DNA from: Phycisphaerales bacterium
GTDB taxonomy: Bacteria > Planctomycetota > Phycisphaerae > Sedimentisphaerales > Anaerobacaceae
Assembly (NCBI GenBank): GCA_030602885.1
Contig: JAUVYV010000001.1
Span: 103,189-167,188 of the forward strand
Length of the DNA: 64,000 nucleotides
Direction of reading: 5' to 3'
Positions 18,254-27,529 of the stretch are shown piece by piece (within the stretch, counting starts at the first letter, position 1; each line of letters begins with the position of its first letter). The position numbers were made by a program, and so were the translations under genes. Under the pieces are notes generated by a model, which saw only the letters and a list, made by a program, of their open reading frames with translations, searched no databases and was not told where the DNA came from.

Positions 18254-19437
18254 CAAAGTACGCCATCATAGTTCCCGACGGCGCTGCAGATGAACCACTG
18301 GCCGAGTTTGACAACAAGACGGCCCTCGAAGCCGCTCAAATCCCCAATATGGACAAAATCAGCATCGAGGGGCGACAGGGACTCGTCAGGACCGTACCGC
18401 AGGGCATGGACCCCGGCAGCGACGTCGCACAGATGACCCTGCTCGGCTACGACCCCAAACGTTACTACACCGGCAGAGCGCCCATCGAGGCCGTTGCAAG
18501 AAACGTTCAGCTCTCGCCGCACGACTGGGTCTTCCGGTGCAACTTTGTCACCATTGCAGACGGCAAAATGGTTGACCACAGCGCCGGGCACATCTCGACA
18601 GAAGAGGGCGCGCAACTGATAAGAGACCTCAACGAACATCTTGGCAGTGACAATATCCGCTTCTATACCGGCGTAAGCTACAGACACCTGCTCGTATTCA
18701 AAGGGCTCGATTTCGATGTCCAAACATATCCGCCGCACGACCACATCGGCCAGCCGGTCGAGAAAATTTTGCCGCGGGGAAGAGGTGCCGAACTGCTCAT
18801 CGACCTCATGGCGCGTTCCCAGCATCTGTTCGACAATCACGACATCAACAAAGTCAGAACAGACCTCGGCGAAAATCAAGTCAGCTCAATCTGGCTCTGG
18901 GGGCAGGGCAAAAAGGCCAAAATGGAGAGCTTCGAGAAGCGATTCGCAATCAAAGGAGCCGCCATTACTGCCGTGGACCTCGTCAGAGGCCTGGCAAAGC
19001 TGATCGGCTTTTCGCTCATAGATGTGCCCGGTGCGACCGGTTTTGTCGATACCAACTACGCAGGCAAGGGCGCCGCTGCGATCGGCGCCCTGGATGAATA
19101 CGACCTCGTCTTTGTCCATATCGAAGCTCCCGACGAAGCGGGACACAACGGCAACGCCGAGCTGAAGAAAAAGGCCATCGAGCAAATCGATAAATACATC
19201 GTAGGCCCCGTATACCTGGCACTCCAAAAATATGACACCTGGAGAATGCTCATCCTGCCCGACCATCCGACACCAGTCAGCACCCGTGCCCATGCCCTCG
19301 AGCCCGTGCCCTTCGCTATGGCAGGGGCCGACGTCAAAGGCATTCTACACGCCGGATTCTCCGAGGCAAATGCTGCAAAATCCGGCTTTAGAATTGACAA
19401 CGGCTTCGAACTTATGGAATACTTCTTTAAGAGTTGA
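18250..19437 (+). CDS. ApgM-like phosphoglycerate mutase family protein, proposed homoserine kinase
   Basis: 395 residues of the archaeal-type cofactor-independent phosphoglycerate mutase family (alkaline phosphatase superfamily). The N-terminal IIVPDGAADEPL carries the metal-binding Asp, GSDVAQMTLLGYDPKRYYTGR the phosphorylated-Ser region, and HIEAPDEAGHNG and LPDHPTPVSTRAH the metal-binding Asp/His sets. The position between hom and lysC is typical of the subfamily modelled as 'proposed homoserine kinase' (TIGR02535), which is thought to replace ThrB in threonine synthesis; a glycolytic mutase role is the alternative. The GTG start overlaps the hom stop and has GGAGGA upstream. No ThrB-type kinase is seen in the window. 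Confidence 0.88.
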   Translation: MTKYAIIVPDGAADEPLAEFDNKTALEAAQIPNMDKISIEGRQGLVRTVPQGMDPGSDVAQMTLLGYDPKRYYTGRAPIEAVARNVQLSPHDWVFRCNFVTIADGKMVDHSAGHISTEEGAQLIRDLNEHLGSDNIRFYTGVSYRHLLVFKGLDFDVQTYPPHDHIGQPVEKILPRGRGAELLIDLMARSQHLFDNHDINKVRTDLGENQVSSIWLWGQGKKAKMESFEKRFAIKGAAITAVDLVRGLAKLIGFSLIDVPGATGFVDTNYAGKGAAAIGALDEYDLVFVHIEAPDEAGHNGNAELKKKAIEQIDKYIVGPVYLALQKYDTWRMLILPDHPTPVSTRAHALEPVPFAMAGADVKGILHAGFSEANAAKSGFRIDNGFELMEYFFKS

Positions 19438-19495
19438 ACGAGCGAATCCTGAGATTCGCACAGTAGATGACTACTCGAATCTTGGTAAGGTGACT

Positions 19496-20731
19496 ATGGC
19501 TGTAATCGTACAAAAATTCGGCGGTACTTCCGTGGCCGACGCGGCAAAAATCCGCAGGGCTGCCGAACGTGTAATCAACGCCGCCAAGATGGGCCTTCAG
19601 GTCGTTGTTGTCGCCTCCGCCCGCGGCAAGCAGACAGACCAGCTCGTCGCCGATGCGCTCGAGCTCAACCCTAATCCGCCAAAACGCGAGATGGACCAGC
19701 TTCTCAGCACAGGCGAGCAGCAGTCGGTCTCTTTGCTCGCTATGGCCCTTGACGCCACCGGATACGACGCCATCAGCTTCACAGGTGGCCAAATCAGAAT
19801 GCTCACCGACAGCGCCCACACAAAGGCCAGGATAAAAAGCATCGACGCTCAGCGCATACACAAACAGCTTGATAAAGGTAAAATTGTCATTGTCGCCGGC
19901 TTTCAGGGCATCGACGAAGACGAAAACATTACCACACTTGGAAGAGGAGGATCCGACACCACAGCAGTCGCAATAGCAGCGGCGCTTGGTGCCGACGAGT
20001 GTGAGATATATACCGACGTCGATGGAATATACACCACCGATCCGAGAATCTACGCCAAGGCGGCAAAAATAAAACAGATCAGCTACGACGAAATGCTCGA
20101 GCTGGCAAGTCTCGGTGCCGGTGTTATGCACAGCCGCGCAATCGAGTTCGGAAAAAAATACGATGTCAAAATCCACGTAAGAAGCAGTAACAAAGAAACC
20201 GAAGGTACTATTATTACTCACGAGGTGCCCCAAATGGAAGGTGTAGTCGTCTCAGGCGCAACTATACAGGAAGATATGGCCAAAGTGACTCTTGTCGGTC
20301 TTGGAAACAGACCCGGAAACGCCGCAAGTATCTTCGCAAAACTGGCAAACGCAAAGGTCGTCATCAACGACATCATGCAGACCGAGGTCAGCAAAGAAAA
20401 GGCCAACCTCTCTTTCACCATCAGCGCCTCCGACCTCAGTGCCGCTAAGCAGGCCGTAGAAGACATAAAGGACCAGGTCGCCTGCGACAGCATCTTTGTC
20501 AGAGATGATATTGCAGAGGTCTCCGTGGTCGGCGTCGGAATGCGAAACCACTATGGCGTCGCCGAAAAGATGTTCGGTGCCCTCGCCGAAGCCCAGGTCA
20601 ACATCGACTCGATAACCACCAGCGAAATCCGAATAAGCTGCATCGTGGACAAAGACCAGGGACAAGCAGCTCTCACTGCCGTCTGTGATGCATTCGAGCT
20701 GGATAAATCCGCCGAACAAAGAAGCAAGTAA
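19496..20731 (+). CDS. lysC: Aspartate kinase
   Basis: 411 residues; phosphorylates aspartate, the first step to lysine, threonine and methionine. The N-terminus VIVQKFGGTSVADAAKI, the catalytic-domain GRGGSDTTAVAIAAAL and YTDVDGIYTTDPRI are diagnostic, and two ACT domains follow (about 265-411, AKVTLVGLGNRPGNAASIFA and EVSVVGVGMRNHYGVAEKM) for feedback control. ATG 19496 with SD AAGGTGA is the true start; the open frame extends 88 codons upstream but that part overlaps the mutase gene in another frame. Distance to the preceding gene is 58 bases, so the three genes probably form one operon. Confidence 0.96.
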   Translation: MAVIVQKFGGTSVADAAKIRRAAERVINAAKMGLQVVVVASARGKQTDQLVADALELNPNPPKREMDQLLSTGEQQSVSLLAMALDATGYDAISFTGGQIRMLTDSAHTKARIKSIDAQRIHKQLDKGKIVIVAGFQGIDEDENITTLGRGGSDTTAVAIAAALGADECEIYTDVDGIYTTDPRIYAKAAKIKQISYDEMLELASLGAGVMHSRAIEFGKKYDVKIHVRSSNKETEGTIITHEVPQMEGVVVSGATIQEDMAKVTLVGLGNRPGNAASIFAKLANAKVVINDIMQTEVSKEKANLSFTISASDLSAAKQAVEDIKDQVACDSIFVRDDIAEVSVVGVGMRNHYGVAEKMFGALAEAQVNIDSITTSEIRISCIVDKDQGQAALTAVCDAFELDKSAEQRSK

Positions 20732-20771
20732 AAACTCGCCGCAGAAAATCGAAAACTACATACTGCGAATT

Positions 20772-21419
20772 ATGAGCCGTTACGCAATGAGCAGACGCAG
20801 ATGCACAACTATCCTTGTCGCCTGCGTCTTTCTCGTGCTCGCCCTGGTATGGCTCGACCGCACGCAACTTACCCCAAAGCGTCAATCCGCACCCGCAACT
20901 GCCCAACAGCAAAGTGCCGGCGATTTCCAGAAGTATCACTCAAAAACCCTCAAGGTCATAAACGTCGTCGATGGTGACACCATCGATATTGATGTCGGCG
21001 ACGACAAATACGACCACACACGAATCCGTCTGTGGGGCATCGACACACCTGAAACGAAAAATCCCAAAACCGGCCCGATGTACTTCGGAAAAGAAGCAGC
21101 CGAATTTACAGCCACCCTCTGTCTGGGTAAAGATGTAACTATATACCTCGACAGGAACAACCGCACAAGAGGATACTATGGCCGACTCCTCGCCTACATC
21201 CAACTGCCCGACAGAAGCTTTCTCAATGAAGTACTGCTTAGCGAGGGCCTTGCATACGCAGACCTCAGATTCAAGCACAGCTTATACAACAAGTACAAGC
21301 AGCTTGAAGCTTCTGCACGAAGCCGACAAAAAGGACTCTGGGAAAACGTAACTTACGACCAGCTCCCCGAATGGCTCCGGAAAAGTAAACCTAACCTCAA
21401 ACTCAGCGAAAAACCTTAA
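20772..21419 (+). CDS. Membrane-anchored or secreted staphylococcal-nuclease-like protein
   Basis: 215 residues: basic N-terminus, one hydrophobic segment (TTILVACVFLVLALVWL), a Gln/Ala linker, then a thermonuclease (SNase) domain from ~65. SNase features are VDGDTIDIDV, IRLWGIDTPETKN (the metal- and phosphate-binding Asp/Arg/Glu region), and GYYGRLLAYI with the second catalytic Arg region, followed by NEVLLSEGLAYA. It should degrade DNA or RNA outside the cytoplasm with calcium. The longer frame overlaps lysC; ATG 20772 is the first start after the lysC stop, with ATG 20787 as alternative. Neither has a strong SD. Confidence 0.85.
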   Translation: MSRYAMSRRRCTTILVACVFLVLALVWLDRTQLTPKRQSAPATAQQQSAGDFQKYHSKTLKVINVVDGDTIDIDVGDDKYDHTRIRLWGIDTPETKNPKTGPMYFGKEAAEFTATLCLGKDVTIYLDRNNRTRGYYGRLLAYIQLPDRSFLNEVLLSEGLAYADLRFKHSLYNKYKQLEASARSRQKGLWENVTYDQLPEWLRKSKPNLKLSEKP

Positions 21420-21541
21420 TTGAAACTGCGTAAAATCCGCCCTTCGGCCCACAAAGGCCGACACAGGTGGCTGCGAGCTAAAGAAATCCCCTCGAAAAGG
21501 CCGAAAACACTCTATGCAGTAAAAAACCGAAAGGAAACACT

Positions 21542-22423
21542 ATGAGAACTACAATCAAAGACGAAACTCAAACCCAACGGGCGGATATAAACGAATACAC
21601 GACTGTCAAATCATCACCCCAGCACAAAACCGAGAGCCAGACCGAAAAACAATCACCGATTAACACTGAGCACGAGAAGAGAACCGCAAAAGTCGAACCT
21701 CCCAGCACACTTGACATCGCCGCGGATACCGAGCTCGACGATACTCACGTCATTGCGCGCGAAGAGCTGCTGCAGAGATTGCTGGTGACAGCCGAAACAG
21801 GGGCCCAAAGAGTCGAGCTTTCTCACAGAAAATGGCAGTTAGCTTCTCTGGTCTCGATACTGCTGCTTATCCCCACCTTGGCCGTCACCGTCTGGCTGTT
21901 CGTGGACACAAGCACAATGAGAATGGAACAAGCCCGATTAAGAATGGACAACTACACCTTTACCGAACAGTTGCAGACATCCAGCTTTCAACTCGACAAC
22001 CTTACCCGCCGGCTCGACCTGCTCACAAACCAGAACATCCGGCTCACGGTTGAGAACTCGCGATTGAAAACCCGCCAGGGTTCACCCCTCCGCAGTGCAC
22101 AGTCCCCTGCTCCACCACTGCAGCCCGTCCGCTCAAAAACCGTTGCCGGCAAACCTCAGCCCGAACTGATACCCACACCGCAAATTCGGACAGTTCAAGC
22201 GACGCAGCAGACACCGGCTCCGGCACAACTCAGGAAAAGACGACTCGATGACATAAAGGCAGGAGCATTCCCAGCTAACATGACAAAGCCGGAACTCGTC
22301 GCCGCGATCGGCCAACCAGACCGCGTGTATAAATCAAATATCTACGAACAGCTACTTTACTTCAACCGTTCACCCGGACGATTCTGGTTCACAGACAACC
22401 TCTTCATCAGCGCTGCCAAGTAG
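21542..22423 (+). CDS. Single-span membrane protein of unknown function
   Basis: 293 residues: a long polar N-terminus (1-95), one membrane helix (LASLVSILLLIPTLAVTVWL, about 100-119), a short coiled coil (MRMEQARLRMDN to VENSRLKT), a Pro/Gln-rich linker and a compact C-terminal ~60 residues (MTKPELVAAIGQPDRVYKSN, YFNRSPGRFWFTDNLF). That tail looks like the small lipoprotein-like SmpA/BamE-type fold in which 'G-x-P-x-x-V' recurs, but the match is by eye and weak. SD AAGGAAA before ATG is good. No neighbour explains its role. Confidence 0.72.
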   Translation: MRTTIKDETQTQRADINEYTTVKSSPQHKTESQTEKQSPINTEHEKRTAKVEPPSTLDIAADTELDDTHVIAREELLQRLLVTAETGAQRVELSHRKWQLASLVSILLLIPTLAVTVWLFVDTSTMRMEQARLRMDNYTFTEQLQTSSFQLDNLTRRLDLLTNQNIRLTVENSRLKTRQGSPLRSAQSPAPPLQPVRSKTVAGKPQPELIPTPQIRTVQATQQTPAPAQLRKRRLDDIKAGAFPANMTKPELVAAIGQPDRVYKSNIYEQLLYFNRSPGRFWFTDNLFISAAK

Positions 22424-22477
22424 AGCCGAAAACAGCGCCTTTGTTTTCCCCCTTCCTCGGGTACGGTAATGCCGCAG

Positions 22478-23842
22478 TCAGATATTGTATTCCCTTATCT
22501 TGCGGTAAAGGGTTCTTTCGCCAATACCGAGTATCCTCGCTGCCTTCTCACGGTTGTCACCTGTCTTTGCAAGAGTATCGATAATGGCCTGTTTTTCCAG
22601 TTCATTCAACGACACACCGCCCAAATCACCCGCTCGCCCGCTGCCGGGCAGCCGCCGCACCTCGTGTATCTCAGGCGGTATGTCCTGCACATCGAGCTTG
22701 CCCTTCTCGCACATGACAACCATAGTCCTGATACAATTGCGAAGCTGCCTTATGTTGCCGGGCCATTCGTAACCGGCAAGGATTTCAATTGCTGCATCTG
22801 TGATACCTTTGACCGCCGAACCCGTCTCCTCGACTGCTTCTTTGAGGAAGAATTCCGTCAAAAGCCGTATATCTTCCGGCCTTTTGCGAAGCGGCGGCAG
22901 TGAAACGCTAACCCCCTTTATTCTAAAGTACAAATCCTGCCTGAACTTTTTTTCTCCCACAAGCTTACCCAAATCGTGATTCGTCGCACTGATAATTCGC
23001 ACATCGACGACAACCGGCTTATGTGAGCCAACAGGTATCACCACACCATCCTCAATCACTCGAAGCAGCTTGGCCTGCATATTCAGCGGCATGTCGCCTA
23101 TCTCATCCAAAAACAGCGTCCCCTTGTCCGCTATCTCGAACAGCCCTTTCCTGTCACCGGTCGCACCTGTAAAAGCGCCTTTGACATGACCAAACAGCTC
23201 GCTTTCCAGCAGCGTCTCGGTAAACCCCGCGCAGTTTACCGGCCGAAATGCCTTGTTCCATCGATCCGAATTCTCGTGTAGTGCCTTCGCCAGAAGCTCC
23301 TTGCCCGTACCCGATTCACCTTCAATCAATACCGATATGTTCGTAGGCGCCACTCGTCGCAGCACCTCGAATATCCCCGCTATTGCGGCATCGCTGCCCC
23401 TGACACCGGCAAACACGAAATGCTCTTTTTCATCAGACCTCGCTCTTCGCTGTCTGCCGGCCGCCTTCGATGCCTTTCGGCAGGCCTGCTCGACGAGTGT
23501 ACGAAGCTGGTCAATATCAATCGGCTTGACAAGATAATCGTAAGCCCCATGCTTTAACGCCTCTTTGCACGTCTCGATTGTCGCATAAGCAGTGATCAAA
23601 ATAACTTCCGTATGCCCGTCCTGCCTGTTGACCTCCTCCAAGATTGCAAGACCGTCGATGTCCCCGCCTAACTTCAAATCGGTGACAATTACATCCACTC
23701 TTTCATTGCTGATTATCTCGAACGCATCGGTGCCGTTGTAAACAGCTATCGCCTTGCCGCATAACTTCTCCAGCGCCTCGGCAATGCCGTCTGCGTGCTC
23801 CCGTTCGTCATCAACAACCAGAATCACCGTGTCCTTGCTCAT
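22478..23842 (-). CDS. NtrC-family sigma-54 response regulator
   Basis: 454 residues with receiver (1-120, VVDDERE acidic pair and phospho-acceptor in VDVIVTDLKLGG), AAA+ sigma-54 activation domain (ESGTGKELLAKALHENS Walker A, the sigma-54-contact loop GAFTGATGDRKG, FLDEIGDMPL Walker B) and a C-terminal Fis-type HTH (NREKAARILGIGERTLYRKI). When phosphorylated it should hexamerise and open sigma-54 promoters. It lies 12 bases behind the histidine kinase gene, its evident partner. Target genes are not visible nearby. Confidence 0.95.
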   Translation of the reverse strand: MSKDTVILVVDDEREHADGIAEALEKLCGKAIAVYNGTDAFEIISNERVDVIVTDLKLGGDIDGLAILEEVNRQDGHTEVILITAYATIETCKEALKHGAYDYLVKPIDIDQLRTLVEQACRKASKAAGRQRRARSDEKEHFVFAGVRGSDAAIAGIFEVLRRVAPTNISVLIEGESGTGKELLAKALHENSDRWNKAFRPVNCAGFTETLLESELFGHVKGAFTGATGDRKGLFEIADKGTLFLDEIGDMPLNMQAKLLRVIEDGVVIPVGSHKPVVVDVRIISATNHDLGKLVGEKKFRQDLYFRIKGVSVSLPPLRKRPEDIRLLTEFFLKEAVEETGSAVKGITDAAIEILAGYEWPGNIRQLRNCIRTMVVMCEKGKLDVQDIPPEIHEVRRLPGSGRAGDLGGVSLNELEKQAIIDTLAKTGDNREKAARILGIGERTLYRKIREYNI

Positions 23843-23854
23843 CGCACAAACACC

Positions 23855-24625
23855 CTATTCAGAACCCGACGCCGACAACGGCAGTCTTATCGTGAAACAG
23901 GTCCCTTTGCCCTCTTCGCTGGCAACGCTTATCTGTCCCTTATTTGACTCTATCATCCGCTTCGCCGTCGGCAAACCCAGGCCCGTCCCCCCCGACCGAG
24001 TGGAATAGTACGCCTCAAAAATACGACCGACATTATCTTCAGCAATGCCGCTGCCTGTGTCACAAACCTGAATCTTTGCCCATTTACCCTCTCGGCTTGT
24101 CCTTATCATCAGCTCTCCGCCACAGCTCATCGCCTGCTGTGCATTGATTAGCAGATTCAATATTGCCTGTTTTAACATATGGGCATCGGCTCTGCAAACC
24201 AACGGCTCTTTATGAAGATGATACCGTACCGTTATCGAGCGACTGCGGACCTGAGGCGCATAAAAATCAATCATGTCACCTACAAGCTCGTTTACCTCAA
24301 CCTCAGCCAATTGCGGCGAAGTCCTGTCGGCATATCTGAGAAAACCTCCCAGTATTTGCTCCAACCGCTCTGTCTCCTTTGCGATCACGCCAATCTTTCT
24401 CCGTGCCCTTCCCAACCGCTGCTCGCAGTCCGCAAGCACCGCCTTGTCTGAACCCGAAAAACTAAAGCCCTCCAGCTCCTCATCCACGAGTTTCAGGTTC
24501 ACCTTTACAGTCGAAAGCGGGTTCTTAATCTCATGCGCAAGCTCCCCCAGCAGTCTGCCAAGCCCCTCAATGCCGCCGTTGTCGGCTGCGCTTTGAGAAC
24601 CTGATTCTTTCTTCACACTGCACAT
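23855..24625 (-). CDS. Cytoplasmic sensor histidine kinase of the NtrB/PAS-less type
   Basis: About 256 residues; HisKA with the H-box LLGELAHEIKNPLSTVKVNL, followed by HATPase with N-box ILNLLINAQQAM, G1 CDTGSGIAEDN and G2 GGTGLGLPTAKRMI. No membrane segment and no recognisable sensor domain precede the H-box, so the signal must reach it through a partner or the short N-terminus. ATG 24625 is a likely start; the frame stays open to a TTG at 24664. It is followed after 12 bases by the sigma-54 response regulator and preceded by pnp, 176 bases away. Confidence 0.92.
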   Translation of the reverse strand: MCSVKKESGSQSAADNGGIEGLGRLLGELAHEIKNPLSTVKVNLKLVDEELEGFSFSGSDKAVLADCEQRLGRARRKIGVIAKETERLEQILGGFLRYADRTSPQLAEVEVNELVGDMIDFYAPQVRSRSITVRYHLHKEPLVCRADAHMLKQAILNLLINAQQAMSCGGELMIRTSREGKWAKIQVCDTGSGIAEDNVGRIFEAYYSTRSGGTGLGLPTAKRMIESNKGQISVASEEGKGTCFTIRLPLSASGSE

Positions 24626-24801
24626 AAACCCGATATCCGAACTCCGGCAAGACCGGCTACGCAATCAAAAAACCTGAGAATTACCCAACAGAAAGCAAAC
24701 CACAATCAGCAGGATAATGATGCATATATTCTCTCCCTCACTCTTAAACTCGCCGACCCGACCTTAAACCTGCAATCAACAAAACCTCCCCACCCAATAT
24801 T

Positions 24802-26958
24802 CTACTTCTTCCCTGCCGGCTCTTTTTCTGCCTCTTTTGCCTCTTCTGCCAGCTCGGCAAGAGCAGCTTTGCGAGAAAGACGGAACCTGCCCTGGTCATC
24901 GATGCTCAGCAGCTTAACCGGTATCACGTCACCAACCTTGCAGACATCCTCTACCTTCTTTACAAAACCGTCGCTCAGTTCGCTGATGTGGCAAAGCCCC
25001 TCTACGCCGGGCGTGAATTCAACGAAAACTCCGAAATCTTTCACCGATACCACCCTCGACCGCGGATATATCCGTCCTTCTTCCGGCGGCTGCGTCAGCG
25101 ACTCGACGATCGCCTTCGCCGCAAGATGACCGTCCCCACCTACGCAGCTTATGTAAACAGTCCCGTCCTCTTCAACCTCGATTGTCGTATCGGTCTCCTC
25201 CTGAATACTCTTAATCATCTTGCCTCCGGGGCCTATCAGCTTGCCGATGAACTCCGGATCTATCTCCACCATCACCAGCTTCGGTGCATAAACGCTGAGT
25301 TCCGCCCGCGGCTTCTCTATTACACCTGACATAGCCTCCAGAATCTTCAGGCGCGCTTCCCGGGCACGCTCCAGCGCCTCGATCATGATATTCTGCGCTA
25401 GGCCTTCGGCCTTTATGTCGAGCTGAATCGCCGTGATGCCCTCGGTAGTTCCCGCTACTTTGAAATCCATATCACCAAAGTGGTCTTCTTCGCCCATGAT
25501 GTCGGTCAGCAGCTCATATCTGCCATCCTCGTCGCCAACCATTCCAACTGATATCCCCGCAACCGCCCGCTTAATCGGAACGCCCGCGTCCATTAACGCA
25601 AGAGAGCCGCCGCACACCGATGCCATCGAGCTTGAACCGTTTGATTCGGTAATATCACTGACAACTCTCACCGTATATGCAAACTCATCTTCAGGAGGTC
25701 TTACCCGCTCCAGCGCCTTTTCTGCAAGAACCCCGTGCCCTATCTCGCGACGCCCGACACCACGCACGGGACGAACCTCGCCCACAGAGAAAGGCGGAAA
25801 ATTGTAGTGCAGTGTAAAATTCTGACTGTACTCATCCAGCAGCCCGTCTATTTTCTGAGCATCTCTGACCGTGCCCAGAGTAACACTGACCACCGACTGA
25901 GTCTCACCACGCGTGAACAACGCCGAGCCGTGTGCTCTTGGCAACAAACCTACTTCGCACGTAATCGGACGAACATCCTTATAACCCCGCCCGTTCAGCC
26001 GCTTGCCTTCAAGCAAGAGCTTGCGAACTACCTGCTCCTCAAGCTTGCCGAGTATTCGCTTCACCATAGGTTTGTCATAGACCACAGCATTATCAGCGCC
26101 TGAATCGCCCTCCTCGCAATACCGAGCATAGACCTCTTCAAACAGTGCTTCCACGGCTTTCTTGCGATCCTGTTTCGCTGATATCTGCTTGGCCTCGTAT
26201 AGTCTGCCGCTAACCTCCGACTCAATCTTCGAACGCAGCTCCTCGTCACTGGCCACAAGTGGTATTTCCTTCTCCACGCCCACCTTCGCCCGAAGCTCTT
26301 CGATCATTTCACACACCTCTTTGACAACCTCGTGCGCTTTGGCAACGGCGTCGGCAACCTCCTGCTCTGATACTTCCTTCGCACCGACTTCAATCATGTT
26401 TATCGCTTCTTTTCGCCCGCCTACCATAACATTCATGTCACCTTCTTGAAGTTGCTTGTGCGTAGGATTAATCACGAACTGCCCCTCGACCCTGCCTAAT
26501 CGACACGCCCCGGTAGGTCCCAGAAACGGTATCTTGCTTATAGTAAGCGCAGCACTTGCACCAATCATTGCCAAAACGTCCGGGTCGTTCTCCTTGTCGG
26601 CGCTTAAAACGTTCGCAATTATCTGAACTTCCTGAACATAACCTTCCGGAAACACAGGTCGTATCGGGCGGTCTATCATCCGCGCGGTCAGTGTCTCCTT
26701 CGTACTTGGCCTGCCTTCTCTCTTGATAAAGCCGCCGGGAAATTTGCCCGCCGCACTCTGCTTCTCCCGATACTCAACACTCAGCGGGAAAAAATCTATA
26801 TCCTCAAACCGCGGCGGCGCCGTAACAGCCGATACAAGCACAACGGTCTCTCCATATTGCACCACCACCGCCCCGTCGGCTTGCTTCGCTATTTTTCCCG
26901 TCTCTATGGATAATGTTCTGCCCCCAATTTCTCTTTCCACTCTGCAAATATCAAACAT
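24802..26958 (-). CDS. pnp: Polyribonucleotide nucleotidyltransferase (PNPase)
   Basis: 718 residues; phosphorolytic 3'-5' exoribonuclease of the RNA degradosome. Two RNase PH-like halves (first with YGETVVLVSAV and FPLSVEYREK, second with RGETQSVVSVTLGT and the catalytic-site SNGSSSMASVCGGSLALMD, D-x(5)-D in LLTDIMGEEDHFGDMDFKVA), then a KH domain (IGKLIGPGGKMIKSI) and an S1 domain (GRIYPRSRVVSVKDFGVFVE) near the C-terminus. Length and order are normal. SD GAGAGG precedes ATG. The gene follows rpsO by 68 bases, the classical rpsO-pnp pair. A small CCGT/ACGG hairpin lies in the gap. Confidence 0.97.
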   Translation of the reverse strand: MFDICRVEREIGGRTLSIETGKIAKQADGAVVVQYGETVVLVSAVTAPPRFEDIDFFPLSVEYREKQSAAGKFPGGFIKREGRPSTKETLTARMIDRPIRPVFPEGYVQEVQIIANVLSADKENDPDVLAMIGASAALTISKIPFLGPTGACRLGRVEGQFVINPTHKQLQEGDMNVMVGGRKEAINMIEVGAKEVSEQEVADAVAKAHEVVKEVCEMIEELRAKVGVEKEIPLVASDEELRSKIESEVSGRLYEAKQISAKQDRKKAVEALFEEVYARYCEEGDSGADNAVVYDKPMVKRILGKLEEQVVRKLLLEGKRLNGRGYKDVRPITCEVGLLPRAHGSALFTRGETQSVVSVTLGTVRDAQKIDGLLDEYSQNFTLHYNFPPFSVGEVRPVRGVGRREIGHGVLAEKALERVRPPEDEFAYTVRVVSDITESNGSSSMASVCGGSLALMDAGVPIKRAVAGISVGMVGDEDGRYELLTDIMGEEDHFGDMDFKVAGTTEGITAIQLDIKAEGLAQNIMIEALERAREARLKILEAMSGVIEKPRAELSVYAPKLVMVEIDPEFIGKLIGPGGKMIKSIQEETDTTIEVEEDGTVYISCVGGDGHLAAKAIVESLTQPPEEGRIYPRSRVVSVKDFGVFVEFTPGVEGLCHISELSDGFVKKVEDVCKVGDVIPVKLLSIDDQGRFRLSRKAALAELAEEAKEAEKEPAGKK

Positions 26959-27026
26959 ATACTACCTCTCTAATGGCTGGACGGTTAGACCGTGTGACGG
27001 TTCTGAACTCGCTCTTTCCGTCGGGA

Positions 27027-27293
27027 TTACTTTCGCAAGCCGAGTCGCGATATGATTTCGCGATAACGACCAACGTCTTTCTTGTTCACATACTTCAACA
27101 GAGCCGCCCGCGTCCCGACCATTTTCAGCAAACCGCGTCGCGATGCGTGGTCCTTGCGATGATTTTTAAGATGCTCGGTCAAACTGTTAATACGTTGAGT
27201 CAATAAAGCTATCTGCACCTCAGGCGAACCGGTATCACCCTCGTGCGTCTCAAAACCCTCGATAACCTTCTTTTTTTCGGTCTTCGTCAGCAT
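27027..27293 (-). CDS. rpsO: 30S ribosomal protein S15
   Basis: 88 residues, normal length. The sequence [23 protein letters not shown] followed by [18 protein letters not shown] is S15 without doubt (shown here in its two best-conserved pieces: [15 protein letters not shown] and [12 protein letters not shown]). It binds the 16S central domain early in 30S assembly. It heads the rpsO-pnp unit on the minus strand with an SD (AAAGGA) about 12 bases before ATG. Confidence 0.97.
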   Translation of the reverse strand: MLTKTEKKKVIEGFETHEGDTGSPEVQIALLTQRINSLTEHLKNHRKDHASRRGLLKMVGTRAALLKYVNKKDVGRYREIISRLGLRK

Positions 27294-27529
27294 CGTTCAA
27301 ACAAATCCTTTCCACTGTTATCAATATCCTCCACCCCGTCAGCCGACACAACTTCAGACCAACAAGATGCGAACGCAGCATTATAAACACTTATTACCGT
27401 GACTGCAAGCCTTTTGTGAGACAAAAATGAGGAAAATCGAAATGACAATCTCGGCCATTTCACGGACGTATGGCCCTGGTATCTATGTAATTACGCCCCC
27501 TCGCCCCCTTCGTAATTGTCTCAGCGGTT

